From an uncultured Prevotellaceae bacterium (GTDB taxonomy: Bacteria > Bacteroidota > Bacteroidia > Bacteroidales > Bacteroidaceae): a stretch of 64,000 nt of DNA. Location of the stretch: NCBI GenBank assembly GCA_902788605.1, contig CADAKX010000010.1, forward strand, positions 1-64,000, given 5' to 3'. A program made the position numbers and the translations under genes. Of the stretch, positions 17,599 to 26,511 are shown piece by piece. How positions within the stretch are numbered: the first letter of the stretch is position 1; each line of letters starts with the position of its first letter. Below the pieces are notes generated by a model. That model was not told the DNA's origin and did not search any database. It saw nothing but the letters and a program-made list of their open reading frames with translations.

Positions 17599-20499
17599 TT
17601 AGTATCCAAAAATCTCTTCCGTTGTCAGTCGTTTGATGTTGCCGAGCTTCTCCAGCGAAGCCATGTCGAGCTCAGCCTCATCACCCAGAATCACATAGTT
17701 ATATGTCTTGTTGGCCACCTGCTCGTTGGCAAAACGCAGCACGTCGGCCATCGTCAGATTGGGCAGCGCCTCATAGATACGCTTGTTGATGTCGTAGTCG
17801 ATACCCAGCAGCTGAGCCGTGAGCCAAGCGTTAATCAGCGAGAACTTCGTGGTGCGCTGGCTGGCCAGTTTCTTAGTGAGCGACTCCTTGGCAATATCAA
17901 ACGATGACTCGCTCTGAGGCATCTCGTTCAGAATGCTGTGGAACTGGTTGATGCAGTCCATCATCTTGTCGTTCTGCGTGATGATATAGGTAAAGAAGTA
18001 CTCCGGCATATCCTGATAGTCAGGTTCTACATAGAAAGCCGAAGCGCTGTATGCCAGTCCGCGAGCCTCGCGCAGTTCCTGGAACACGATGGTGTTCATG
18101 CCTCCGCCAAAGTACTCATTGAACAACGCCGTCACAGGAGCCTCCTCAGCCTTCCAGGGGCGATTCTCGTTGTGATACATCATCATATAGATATTCTTGG
18201 CATCATAGGGTGCTATCGTCACCATGCTCTCAGGAGTAGCCTGCAGTACATAGTGATGTCCCTGTGGAGCCTTTGCCAACTTCTCTGGTGTCTGATGGGC
18301 TGCAGTCACAGCTTCTGCCAACTCATTCTCACTCATCGGACCATAATATAATACGGTGTGCTCATAGGTCGACAGGTTCTTCAGCAAGTCGAGCAACTCC
18401 TGCGGATTGGTCTTCTGCAGTTCGGCAATACTCAGATCATGGCGCGAGGGGTTATAGGCACCATACTGGGCATAGCGTGTCAGGAAGTTGAAGTTCGTAC
18501 GCTGGTCCAGTTTGTTGTCCATACGGCTCTTAGCCTCCAGTGCCACAAACTGTGCATAGGCCTCATTGTCCACCTTGGCACGTTTCATCAGATGCTCCAG
18601 CAGCGCCAGTGCCTGCGGCATGTTCTCACTCAGTCCGTTCAGACTCACGGTGATGCTGCGGTCGCCTTCCTGGATGTTGTAGTTACATGCCAGTCTATAG
18701 AACTGCTGCTTGATCTCCTGAGCCGACAGGGAGTCGGTGCCCAGATAATCCAGATAAGCGCCGGCATAACCATAGCGCACATCAGCCTCTCGGCCGAAGG
18801 GATAGTAGAACGACATCTGGAAACGACCATTCTCGCTGTTGTTCACATAGATATAGGGCAGGTTCTTCTCTGTTTCTCCGAAGGTCAAGTCCTCCTTAAA
18901 GTCCACAAAACGTGGTGTGATAGGCTTCACCTCTGCAGCCTGGATGTCCTTCACAAACTGACTCACCAGGTCACGGTTGGTGGGAATAGGTGTGATAGCA
19001 GGCTTTTCGATTTTCTTCTGATTGGGATCCACGCCCTGCTTCTTAAACACCGTCACGTAGTTGTCCTTGAAATGGTTCTTGGCAAAGGCCACAATCTGGT
19101 CCTTCGTCATACCCTCCAGTCTTGCCAGCGACTTCACCTCCTGTTCCCATGTGGTACCGTTGATAAACGACTGTACGAACATATTGGCACGCGCCTGATT
19201 GCTCTCCAGGGCGTTGTAATAGCGCAACTTCATGTTGTTGACCACCGAAGGCAGCAAGTCGTCAGAGAAGTCACCCTTCTTCAACTTCTCAATCTCGGCC
19301 AGCAACAGCTCGCGCACCTCTTCCAGCGACTGTCCCTCCTTGGGCGTACCAGCCAGTATAAAGGTGGTGTAGTCCATACCCGTCTGCACACCTGTGCCAG
19401 CACCCAACATCGCCATCTTATGGTTGATGTCCAGGTCAATGAGGCCTGCGGTACCATTGCTCAGCATGCTCTCAACCACCTGCAGGGTGTCAATCTGCAG
19501 CGAAGAAGCCTTGTTGAAAGCATAGCCAATCCACAGGTTCTCAGCCTCCAGGCCGATGACGGTGGTGTCCACATGCTGCGTCAGCTCCTTCTGGGCAGGA
19601 TACTCAGGCTGCTTCACGTCCTCACCAGGCTGCCACTGTCCGAAGTACTTGTCGATGGTGGCAATCACCTCATCGGGGTCAAAGTCGCCAGCCATACAGA
19701 TAGCCACGTTGTTGGGCACATACCACTTCTTGAAGTAGTTCTTGATATTGGTAATCGAGGGGTTCTTCAGGTGCTCCTGCGTACCAATAGTGGTCTGTGT
19801 GCCATAGGGGTGCGTGGGATAGAGCTTGTTGCGCAAAGCATTATAGAGTTTATCCGTATCGTCAGTCAGATAGATGTTATACTCCTCGTACACAGCCTCC
19901 AGCTCCGTATGGAAACCACGGATGGTCATGTTCATGAAGCGGTCTGCCTGGATCTTGGCCCAGTTGTCAATCTCGTTCGAGGGGATATTCTCCACATAGC
20001 AAGTCACGTCATCGCTCGTATAGGCATTCGAGCCCTCCGAGCCGATGGCGGCCATCAACTTATCGTATTCATTGGGAATGTTGTACTTGGCAGCCAACTG
20101 ACTCAGCGAGTCGATCTCGTGATAGGCCTGACGACGCTCCACCGAGTCGGTCATCTTGCGATACTTCTCATAGCGCTGCTCAATCTCGTCGAGCAGTGGC
20201 GCCTCTTTCTCGGCATCGATAGTACCAAACTGGCTGGTGCCCTTAAACATCAGGTGCTCCAGATAGTGAGCCAGACCTGTTGTCTCAGCAGGGTCGTTCT
20301 TCGAACCTGTGCGCACGGCGATATAGGTCTGAATGCGCGGTTCCTCTTTGTTCACGCTGAGATACACCTTCAGTCCGTTGTCAAGGGTATAGATGCGCGT
20401 CTGCGTCATATCACCCATCACAGTTTCATACTTGTACTTAGAGCAAGAGCTCAAAGCGAGGCCCATGAGGGCCATTCCAAAAAATAGTCTAAGTTTCAT
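17599..20499 (-). CDS. M16-family zinc peptidase, lipoprotein
   Basis: A 966-residue protein with two M16 repeats. The inverted zinc motif HYLEH (HxxEH) is near residue 76 in GLAHYLEHLMFKG, with the downstream ligand region AVYEEYNIYL. The second half (about 520-960) has no HxxEH, as is normal for the structural half. A lipobox (LALSSCSK, Cys near 19) predicts a lipid anchor in the periplasm. Substrate peptides are unknown. It follows the DUF4954 gene by 8 bases and precedes fumarase by 19, so all are probably one transcript. Confidence 0.9.
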   Translation of the reverse strand: MKLRLFFGMALMGLALSSCSKYKYETVMGDMTQTRIYTLDNGLKVYLSVNKEEPRIQTYIAVRTGSKNDPAETTGLAHYLEHLMFKGTSQFGTIDAEKEAPLLDEIEQRYEKYRKMTDSVERRQAYHEIDSLSQLAAKYNIPNEYDKLMAAIGSEGSNAYTSDDVTCYVENIPSNEIDNWAKIQADRFMNMTIRGFHTELEAVYEEYNIYLTDDTDKLYNALRNKLYPTHPYGTQTTIGTQEHLKNPSITNIKNYFKKWYVPNNVAICMAGDFDPDEVIATIDKYFGQWQPGEDVKQPEYPAQKELTQHVDTTVIGLEAENLWIGYAFNKASSLQIDTLQVVESMLSNGTAGLIDLDINHKMAMLGAGTGVQTGMDYTTFILAGTPKEGQSLEEVRELLLAEIEKLKKGDFSDDLLPSVVNNMKLRYYNALESNQARANMFVQSFINGTTWEQEVKSLARLEGMTKDQIVAFAKNHFKDNYVTVFKKQGVDPNQKKIEKPAITPIPTNRDLVSQFVKDIQAAEVKPITPRFVDFKEDLTFGETEKNLPYIYVNNSENGRFQMSFYYPFGREADVRYGYAGAYLDYLGTDSLSAQEIKQQFYRLACNYNIQEGDRSITVSLNGLSENMPQALALLEHLMKRAKVDNEAYAQFVALEAKSRMDNKLDQRTNFNFLTRYAQYGAYNPSRHDLSIAELQKTNPQELLDLLKNLSTYEHTVLYYGPMSENELAEAVTAAHQTPEKLAKAPQGHHYVLQATPESMVTIAPYDAKNIYMMMYHNENRPWKAEEAPVTALFNEYFGGGMNTIVFQELREARGLAYSASAFYVEPDYQDMPEYFFTYIITQNDKMMDCINQFHSILNEMPQSESSFDIAKESLTKKLASQRTTKFSLINAWLTAQLLGIDYDINKRIYEALPNLTMADVLRFANEQVANKTYNYVILGDEAELDMASLEKLGNIKRLTTEEIFGY

Positions 20500-20507
20500 G
20501 TGTTATA

Positions 20508-22361
20508 TTAGTTTTCATAATCAATCTCGTGATCGAGCTTCGAGAGGAAGTCCTCATAGACCTCCTGCTCCACGTCGCCCATCTGGAATTCCTTTTCTGC
20601 ATCCTTACGGATCTCGGCAATCCAGGCGCGACGAGCCTTCACATAGTCCTCGCGGATACGTTCGCAGGCAGCCTCGTCGAGTGTCTCCAGACGATAGTAG
20701 TCCAAGAGCAACTGGTAGCTCCAAGCCCAGCGATAGTCGCTGTAGCTGGCATTGATATCCGAGAAGCGGTCCAACACCTGCTGGATGTTATCCAGATCGC
20801 CACTCTTGATATCAGCAATCAGACGCTCCTCCTCACTTTCAGGCAGCAGCAGGCCACTCAGGTCTATCCACTTACCCTTGCCCACCGAACTCACAGGCTG
20901 TCCCACGTAGCCCTCCTTCTGGGCACGCTTCAGCACGGCACCCATAAAGATGCGCAGGGCGATATCATAGTATTTCAAGCCCTTCTGCAACGAAGAGGCA
21001 TTGATCACATACTCGTGGAAGTTATACGTCGTCACATTGTCGCCCGAGGCACTACGCAGAGCCTTCAGGATCTCGATGCCCTCCATGATCTCACCCACGG
21101 TGAAAGGAGAGAGCCAGTCAAAGTTGATGATACTCTTCTTCGACTGCTTCGAACGCTTGTCGCGCTTCGGCCATTTCTTGATGTCACGATACAGACCCAC
21201 CGTAGTGATATTTCTGCCCGGCACCAGATACATCGTATCGCCATAGGCAATGAGATACGAGAACGGCAGGCAGCGCGTATCGGGGTGGTGCATCAGTTTG
21301 CCGAAGCACACAGAGAACGCACCGATGGTGGCAGGCATCAGCACATACGAGCCAGAGGCGGTCTTGGTGCCGCGCTCCAGGGTGCCATAGTGCAAGGGTC
21401 CCATCTTATAGGCATGGTTCGAGAAGTTGGTGTTCGAACCAGCGTTATAGAACGAGAACTGTCCGCCGATGAGCAGCGAACTCTTATGGTGCGAGGCCGA
21501 GAACGGTCCGCAGAAGGCAGCGCAGGCCTCACCGTTAGCCATGAATGAGTTGGCAAAGAACAGGCTGGCCTCAGCCGTGAAGCCATTGGTAATCTGACAA
21601 GCCTCGCCCACGAAGCAGTCCTGCATCTTCACCGAGTTATTGATTGAGCAACCGTCACAGATAATCGAGTTCTCGCAGATGACGCCCGTACCGATAAACA
21701 CAGGTGCATCCTCACTACTCAGGATAGTACACTCGTTCAGTCTGGCAGCGCCGCTAATCTCGCAGTCACCCTTGATCACCGTGTTGGTGATATCCTTGGT
21801 ATTGATAATCTTCACGCTGTTGCCTATGATGCCGCGCTCTGGTGTCGACACGCGCACCTCGTCATCAATCAGTTGCTTCAGTCTGTTCACCAGTGCCTTG
21901 TCGTTGTGGTGCTTCACCATGAAGGCAGCCAACTGCGAGTTCAGTTCACGAAACAGGGTCACATTGCCGTCGCCCATCTCGTTGAGTACAGATATTGTGG
22001 ATCCGGCGCCATAGCTGGCTCCCTCGCGTGTCTCCATCGTCGAGATATTGGTGATATAACAGTCGTCACCAATGGTATAGTTGTTGATGAAGTTACCCAC
22101 CTTCTCAATCAGGCAGTCATCACCCACAGTCACGTTTCTCAATGTGGCGTCGTTGATACCCGAGTGCTTGTGGAAGCCCTGAGCCACCTCAACCATCTTC
22201 TCAAACTTACCCAGGCGAATGTCGCCATAGAACATCACACGGTGGAAGTTATAGGGGCGAAACTCCTCGTCAACCATTACCCTACTCCAGTCCTCGGCCC
22301 AACAAACGTTGTTCTCAAGTACCTGAATCTCCTCCTGTGTCAATTGTCTGTACTCTCTCAT
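20508..22361 (-). CDS. DUF4954 family protein with left-handed beta-helix repeats
   Basis: A 617-residue protein matching the Bacteroidota/spirochaete DUF4954 family. Residues about 75-330 carry hexapeptide-repeat-like turns (IGDDCYITNIS, VIKGDCEISGAARLNECTIL, GTGVICENSIICDGCSINNSVKMQDC) typical of left-handed beta-helix sugar-phosphate or nucleotidyl transferases. The C-terminal third is helical. The family has no established reaction. It lies 27 bases after hflX and 8 before the M16 peptidase. No signal peptide, so cytoplasmic. Confidence 0.85.
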   Translation of the reverse strand: MREYRQLTQEEIQVLENNVCWAEDWSRVMVDEEFRPYNFHRVMFYGDIRLGKFEKMVEVAQGFHKHSGINDATLRNVTVGDDCLIEKVGNFINNYTIGDDCYITNISTMETREGASYGAGSTISVLNEMGDGNVTLFRELNSQLAAFMVKHHNDKALVNRLKQLIDDEVRVSTPERGIIGNSVKIINTKDITNTVIKGDCEISGAARLNECTILSSEDAPVFIGTGVICENSIICDGCSINNSVKMQDCFVGEACQITNGFTAEASLFFANSFMANGEACAAFCGPFSASHHKSSLLIGGQFSFYNAGSNTNFSNHAYKMGPLHYGTLERGTKTASGSYVLMPATIGAFSVCFGKLMHHPDTRCLPFSYLIAYGDTMYLVPGRNITTVGLYRDIKKWPKRDKRSKQSKKSIINFDWLSPFTVGEIMEGIEILKALRSASGDNVTTYNFHEYVINASSLQKGLKYYDIALRIFMGAVLKRAQKEGYVGQPVSSVGKGKWIDLSGLLLPESEEERLIADIKSGDLDNIQQVLDRFSDINASYSDYRWAWSYQLLLDYYRLETLDEAACERIREDYVKARRAWIAEIRKDAEKEFQMGDVEQEVYEDFLSKLDHEIDYEN

Positions 22362-22388
22362 AATAATTATTGTGTTAGGTTCAAAAAA

Positions 22389-23687
22389 TCATTCTTCTAT
22401 CTGGTACAAGAAGTCATTATACGGATATTTCTGCACATGCAACTCGCGCACCTTCTGATAGAGCACGTTGCGCAGTTCGTCAATGTTCTCCTTCTGCTTG
22501 GCCGAGATAAACAGGCAGTCACCGTGCATCTTGGCCATCCAGGTATTCTTCAGTTCCTCCAACGAGATATTTTCTTTTGTAGGCTCCGTCAGGTCATCCT
22601 CATCCTGTGGTGTCCAGGTGTAGGCATCAATCTTGTTGAACACCATCATCGAGGGCGTCTCAGCACAGCCCAGTTCGCTGAGCGTCTGCTCCACCACGCG
22701 AATCTGGTCCTCAAAGTCAGGGTGACTGATGTCCACCACATGCACCAGCAGGTCGGCCTCGCGCACCTCGTCGAGTGTACTCTTAAAACTCTCCACCAGG
22801 TCGCTGGGCAACTTACGGATAAATCCCACGGTATCGGCCAACAGGAAAGGCAGGTTCTCGATGGTCACCTTGCGTACCGTCGTGTCGAGCGTTGCAAAGA
22901 GTTTGTTCTCTGCAAACACATCACTCTTCGACAGCAGGTTCATCATCGTCGACTTACCCACGTTGGTATAGCCCACCAGCGCCACGCGAATCAGTCTGCC
23001 GCGGTTCTTGCGCTGCGTGGTCTTCTGCTTGTCAATCTCTGCCAGGCGCTGCTTCAGCAGGGTGATGCGATGCAAGATGATACGGCGGTCCATCTCCAAC
23101 TGCGTCTCACCAGGGCCACGCAGTCCCACGCTTCCCTTGCCGCCACCGCCGCCAGAGCCACCGCCCTGACGTTCCAGGTGGGTCCACAGTCGCTGCAGTC
23201 GGGGCAGCATATAGCGATGCTGTGCCAGTTCCACCTGGGCTTTCGCCTCAGCCGTCTGTGCACGCATAGCAAAGATATCCAGGATCAGCGACGTGCGGTC
23301 CAGGATCTTCACTTGCAGTTCTTTCTCAATGTTTCTGATTTGTTTAGCACTCAGTTCATCATCAAAGATCACCATGCCCACAGGCTGGGGCATATCGGCA
23401 TCGCTCTCATAGTCCTCGCGATGCTCCATAGCCTCATCATAGGCATCTTCGCACTCTTTGATATATTGGCGTATTTCCTCCAATTTTCCGCTGCCAACGT
23501 AAGTCACGCTGCTGGGGCCGCCCACTCGCTGGGTAAACCGTTTCACAGTACGTGCTCCCGCCGTGGTGGCCAGGAACTCCAGTTCGTCCAAATACTCTTT
23601 GGTCTTAGCTTCGTCCTGTTGGTTCGTAATCAGTCCCACCAATACAGCCGTCTCGGCTTTGGCTTCGGATATCACAAATTCTTTCAT
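22389..23687 (-). CDS. hflX: GTPase HflX
   Basis: A 432-residue ribosome-associated GTPase. An N-terminal HflX domain with the Gly-rich loop (QGGGSGGGGGKGSVGLRGPGETQLE, split at about 170-195) precedes the GTPase domain with G1 VGYTNVGKSTMMN near 240, G3 DTVGFIRKLP and G4 NKID. HflX splits stalled or stressed ribosomes in bacteria. The -7 box at 23715-23722 makes it the first gene of a possible seven-gene minus-strand transcript ending with the esterase fusion. Confidence 0.95.
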   Translation of the reverse strand: MKEFVISEAKAETAVLVGLITNQQDEAKTKEYLDELEFLATTAGARTVKRFTQRVGGPSSVTYVGSGKLEEIRQYIKECEDAYDEAMEHREDYESDADMPQPVGMVIFDDELSAKQIRNIEKELQVKILDRTSLILDIFAMRAQTAEAKAQVELAQHRYMLPRLQRLWTHLERQGGGSGGGGGKGSVGLRGPGETQLEMDRRIILHRITLLKQRLAEIDKQKTTQRKNRGRLIRVALVGYTNVGKSTMMNLLSKSDVFAENKLFATLDTTVRKVTIENLPFLLADTVGFIRKLPSDLVESFKSTLDEVREADLLVHVVDISHPDFEDQIRVVEQTLSELGCAETPSMMVFNKIDAYTWTPQDEDDLTEPTKENISLEELKNTWMAKMHGDCLFISAKQKENIDELRNVLYQKVRELHVQKYPYNDFLYQIEE

Positions 23688-23714
23688 TCAGTAGTCATTA
23701 TCGATAATCGGCCA

Positions 23715-23722
23715 CAAAAGTA
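23715..23722 (-). promoter_or_regulatory. -7 box of hflX
   Basis: Minus strand TACTTTTG, a TAnnTTTG match 28 bases upstream of the hflX ATG. Confidence 0.55.
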
Positions 23723-23777
23723 CAAAAAAATCCCGATTTTCATGCAGGTTGTAGGCATTTTTTTAGCAAAAGAATCC

Positions 23778-24650
23778 TTAAATATCGCCCTTAAAGGTTG
23801 TCGTCGTCATATCACCCGTATCGAAGCCCTGTTTCAGCCATCGCTTACGTTGTGCGCTGGTGCCGTGGGTAAACGATTCCGGCTGTGCATAACCCTGTGC
23901 CTGTTTCTGCAGCCAGTCGTCGCCGATAGCCTTTGCCAGCTCCAGTCCTTTCTCCATGTCGCCATACTCCAGCGAGTGGTTCTTCGCATCCTCATAGTGG
24001 GCCCACACACCGGCATAGTAGTCAGCCAGCAACTCCAGCCGCACACTCACCTGGTTAGCCTGCTTCTTGTCCAGGCGTCGCATCTGCTCATGCGCCTGTC
24101 CCAGGATGCCCAGCGAGTACTCCACATGGTGCCCAATCTCATGGGCTATCACGTAGGCGTAGGCAAAGGTATTTCCCTCCACGCCCAGTTGCTTCTTCAT
24201 CTCCGTAAAGAACGACAGGTCGATATAGAGCTTCTGGTCGCCCGAGCAGTAGAACGGACCTACAGCAGCCGTTGCCGAACCGCAGGCCGAGTTGACGCTA
24301 TTGGTAAACAGCACCAGCGTGGGTGGCTGATACTCGCCGAAGCCGTTCTCACGAAACACCTCCGTCCACACGTCCTCCGTACTGGCCAGAATCTGTTTAC
24401 ACTCCGTGGCCAGCTGCTCTTCCTCCTCGCTGAACTCACGCTGTCCCGCAGGCACCTCTGTCTGCAGGTTGGAGAGTCCCCCATTCTGCACCACGTTGTT
24501 CACCACATCACCCAGGTCACCTCCCGAGAGGAAGGTCATCAGCGCAATAATAATGATACCACCAATGCCACCGATACCGGCCTTAGTTCCTGTACTCAGT
24601 CCTCTGCGGTCTTCCACATTCGAACTCATTCTTCTTCCATTCAGTTTCAT
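23778..24650 (-). CDS. YpfJ-type neutral zinc metallopeptidase
   Basis: A 290-residue protein of the neutral zinc metallopeptidase (YpfJ) family. It has one N-terminal membrane segment (GIGGIGGIIIIALMTFL, about 27-43) and zinc motif HEIGHHVEY near residue 167. The RRLDKKQAN and ELLADYYAGVWAHY blocks are usual for the family. The catalytic domain should face the periplasm; no substrate is known. Its ATG overlaps the stop codon of the upstream transposase-like gene (ATGA), so it is translationally coupled to it, an odd pairing. Confidence 0.9.
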   Translation of the reverse strand: MKLNGRRMSSNVEDRRGLSTGTKAGIGGIGGIIIIALMTFLSGGDLGDVVNNVVQNGGLSNLQTEVPAGQREFSEEEEQLATECKQILASTEDVWTEVFRENGFGEYQPPTLVLFTNSVNSACGSATAAVGPFYCSGDQKLYIDLSFFTEMKKQLGVEGNTFAYAYVIAHEIGHHVEYSLGILGQAHEQMRRLDKKQANQVSVRLELLADYYAGVWAHYEDAKNHSLEYGDMEKGLELAKAIGDDWLQKQAQGYAQPESFTHGTSAQRKRWLKQGFDTGDMTTTTFKGDI

Positions 24651-25927
24651 ACCATTATCGTTTTTAGTTTGTCACTTTCCATAAACAGTTGGCATATCTC
24701 TTCCGCCATCCCATTAAGCGCCACGCAGTCAGCCCGACTGATGTGGCGTTTGTCCGCATCATAGGCCCAAGGGCTCAGTATCAGGACGCGCCCTGCGGCA
24801 ACGGCATCAAAGAGAGTATCAGAGGGCTTGTAGTAATCACGGAAGCCATTATCCGTCAGAAAGATAAAGGGCAGTTGCTCCTGCAGAAAGACCTGCATCA
24901 CCTGCTTCTCGTCGGTCGATATAAACGGTGACACCATGACCACTCCCTGTCGTGCTGCCATCACGCAAGTGTTCTTATAGTTTCTCAACGTCTCTTTATC
25001 GCCATTCTCTGCCATCTTCACCCACACACTCCTCACGTGCACCGGTTGGTAGCGTTGAGCCATCAGTAGAGCAACATTTCCCACACCATCATAGCTGCGT
25101 TTACCAATCGCAATCTCCCGCTGCACATGAAAGAAGCCCGGTTTCAGGCGTTTAGTGGCCAGCCGTTGCGGATTCATGTCGATATAGCGGATGGTATTGG
25201 GCAACTGGGTGTTGCGGCCCATAGGGCGGATAAACGGCATCTCCGTGAAAAGGGACGCCAGGTCATAGTAAGCCTCGTCGCCCAGTTGCTGGCGCAGCCC
25301 CTCGGAAAGAGCCTCCAGGCGATCCGTCTCTTCTTGGAGGGTCTGGCGAACGTCCCCTTGCTCCAGGCTCCACTTGACACTCCCCTCTTGGCCATCCCCC
25401 TGTTTGCAGTTCCCTTCTTGGTCATTCCCCTGCTCGGCACTTCCTTCTTGGCTATTTCCCCGTTTGCAGTTCCCTTCTTGGCCATTCCCCCGTTTGCAGT
25501 TCCCTTCTTGGCCATTCCCCCGAATGTTATTCGGGGCAAGGGAAGAAGGCCGCGCCACGACCACCGCCTCTGGAGCCACAGTAGCGGCGCGCCCCAGCTT
25601 ACGGGCGGCCTGCCAGAAGCCACGAACCACCCCCTTGATGCCGATAGGCATGAGGCGCCTGACATAGATCACAGCATGCAGATGGTCGGGCATCAGACAG
25701 AAATGCAACACCTGCACCTCTGGGTGATGCTGCGGGATGCTCAACAGGCAGTCCACCAAGGCATTTCCCAACGGCGTACGTCTCACCTTTGCCATTTGTG
25801 GGTTGTTGTCTGGAATATCCAACCATCCCAATAGCGGCTTGCGATCGGGGATAGTCAGCGTGATATGATAGAGACCGATTCCCTTCCAAGTAGTGCCGGA
25901 CTCCTGCCATTTCCATTTCTCTTGCAT
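24647..25927 (-). CDS. Y1/RAYT-type HUH transposase with internal tandem repeat and extra C-terminal domain
   Basis: A 426-residue protein from the ATG at 25927. That start is chosen because a -7 box lies at 25961-25968, between it and the distal ATG at 25990. Residues about 14-110 look like the IS200/REP-associated Y1 domain: IGLYHITLTI, then LMPDHLHAVIYV with the HUH pair HLH near 80. A tyrosine helix candidate follows at TIRYIDMNPQRL near 247. Between them lies a loop of 10-residue repeats (RGNGQEGNCK type, about 132-182). Residues about 275-426 form a Rossmann-like region (VVMVSPFISTDEKQVM, FIFLTDNGF, GRVLILSPWAYD) that I cannot name; a DprA/SLOG-like fold is possible. RAYTs mobilise REP/REPIN palindromes. 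An adjacent inverted-repeat cluster supports a mobile-element connection. Confidence 0.75.
   Translation of the reverse strand: MQEKWKWQESGTTWKGIGLYHITLTIPDRKPLLGWLDIPDNNPQMAKVRRTPLGNALVDCLLSIPQHHPEVQVLHFCLMPDHLHAVIYVRRLMPIGIKGVVRGFWQAARKLGRAATVAPEAVVVARPSSLAPNNIRGNGQEGNCKRGNGQEGNCKRGNSQEGSAEQGNDQEGNCKQGDGQEGSVKWSLEQGDVRQTLQEETDRLEALSEGLRQQLGDEAYYDLASLFTEMPFIRPMGRNTQLPNTIRYIDMNPQRLATKRLKPGFFHVQREIAIGKRSYDGVGNVALLMAQRYQPVHVRSVWVKMAENGDKETLRNYKNTCVMAARQGVVMVSPFISTDEKQVMQVFLQEQLPFIFLTDNGFRDYYKPSDTLFDAVAAGRVLILSPWAYDADKRHISRADCVALNGMAEEICQLFMESDKLKTIMV
25381..25520. repeat. 30-bp tandem repeat inside the RAYT-like gene
   Basis: Four full 30-base units starting at 25381, 25411, 25441 and 25471, plus a partial fifth from 25501. 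Each encodes ten residues of the RGNGQEGNCK type on the minus strand. The third and second copies diverge, while those at 25471 and 25501 are nearly identical, which suggests recent copy-number change. Confidence 0.85.
25518..25536. repeat. Perfect 8-bp hairpin at the end of the tandem repeat
   Basis: CCCCGAAT and ATTCGGGG flank a GTT loop, exactly where the tandem array ends inside the RAYT-like gene. It is the size of a REP hairpin, but no companion copy was found in the window. Confidence 0.5.
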
Positions 25928-25960
25928 GGACGAAAGATTGTTTTTAGTCCTTTGTGAGTG

Positions 25961-25968
25961 CAAAGGTA
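25961..25968 (-). promoter_or_regulatory. -7 box of the RAYT-like gene
   Basis: Minus strand TACCTTTG, 34 bases upstream of the ATG at 25927. It would drive the transposase-like gene and the coupled metallopeptidase. Confidence 0.6.
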
Positions 25969-26027
25969 TAAAAAATATCGAAGAATGCATTTTTTCCGCT
26001 GGAAATTTGTTTCTACTTAATCGAAGT

Positions 26028-26447
26028 TACTCACTTACAACTTACAACTTTGGACATCTACGTTTTCAAAGTTACCCACTTACCCACTTACCCACCTATG
26101 ACAGGAAGGTTTTTCAGAAGTATTCAAGTATTCATTTATTCAAATAGGACAAGAAGGTTTTCTACTTGAAGACAGAGGACTAATTTTACCTAATTAAAGA
26201 ATTATTATATTATTATATATATTATAATATATATAATAATATAATAATTTATACAAGTAAAAACAATATAACTTCGTAACTATTGGAATGGGCTTACGAA
26301 AAACCTTCCTGTCATAGGTGGGTAAGTGGGTAAGTGGGTAACTTTCATTCTTTAAAACCTTCCTGTCCTATTTGAATAAATGAATATTTGAATATTTCGG
26401 GACATTGAAAGACCTAAATGTCCAAAGTTGTAAGTTGTAAGTGAGTA
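26028..26447. repeat. Composite inverted-repeat cluster with shuffled modules
   Basis: Three modules occur on each side in opposite orientation. Module A (26028-26057 and 26418-26447) is 30 of 30 identical. Module B (26068-26114 and 26299-26345) is 47 of 47 identical. Module C (26121-26161 and 26354-26394) matches 39 of 41. The left side reads A-B-C inward, but the right side reads A-C-B, so it is not a simple palindrome. B and C both end in a GACAGGAAGGTTTT-like box, giving two outward-facing pairs around the AT core. B and C also contain three tandem 8-base units each. This is consistent with a RAYT-, IS200- or recombination-generated element. Confidence 0.9.
26200..26249. repeat. Perfect 50-bp AT-only palindrome
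   Basis: Every base from 26200 to 26224 pairs with 26225 to 26249, with no loop and no G or C. It is the centre of the inverted-repeat cluster and could extrude as a cruciform. Confidence 0.9.
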
Positions 26448-26503
26448 AACTCGGCATACGAAATAAATATATCGTACATTTCTACTACAGATAAGAATAT
26501 AGA

Positions 26504-26511
26504 CAAAAGTA
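26504..26511 (-). promoter_or_regulatory. Possible -7 box upstream of the repeat cluster
   Basis: Minus strand TACTTTTG. A transcript from here would run through the inverted repeats toward the RAYT-like gene. No -33 element was seen. Confidence 0.3.

Noticed and set aside
18358..20487. A 709-codon open frame on the plus strand
   Set aside because: It is the mirror of the M16 peptidase gene, which has HYLEH and a lipobox; the mirror has no start signal or domain.
21873..24764. A 963-codon open frame on the plus strand
   Set aside because: It is antisense to DUF4954, hflX and the zinc peptidase, whose motifs are clear, and its translation is low-complexity His/Leu/Gln-rich with no domain.
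25381..25530. CRISPR-like 30-bp repeats
   Set aside because: The units are directly adjacent with no spacers, and they are in frame inside the RAYT-like gene.
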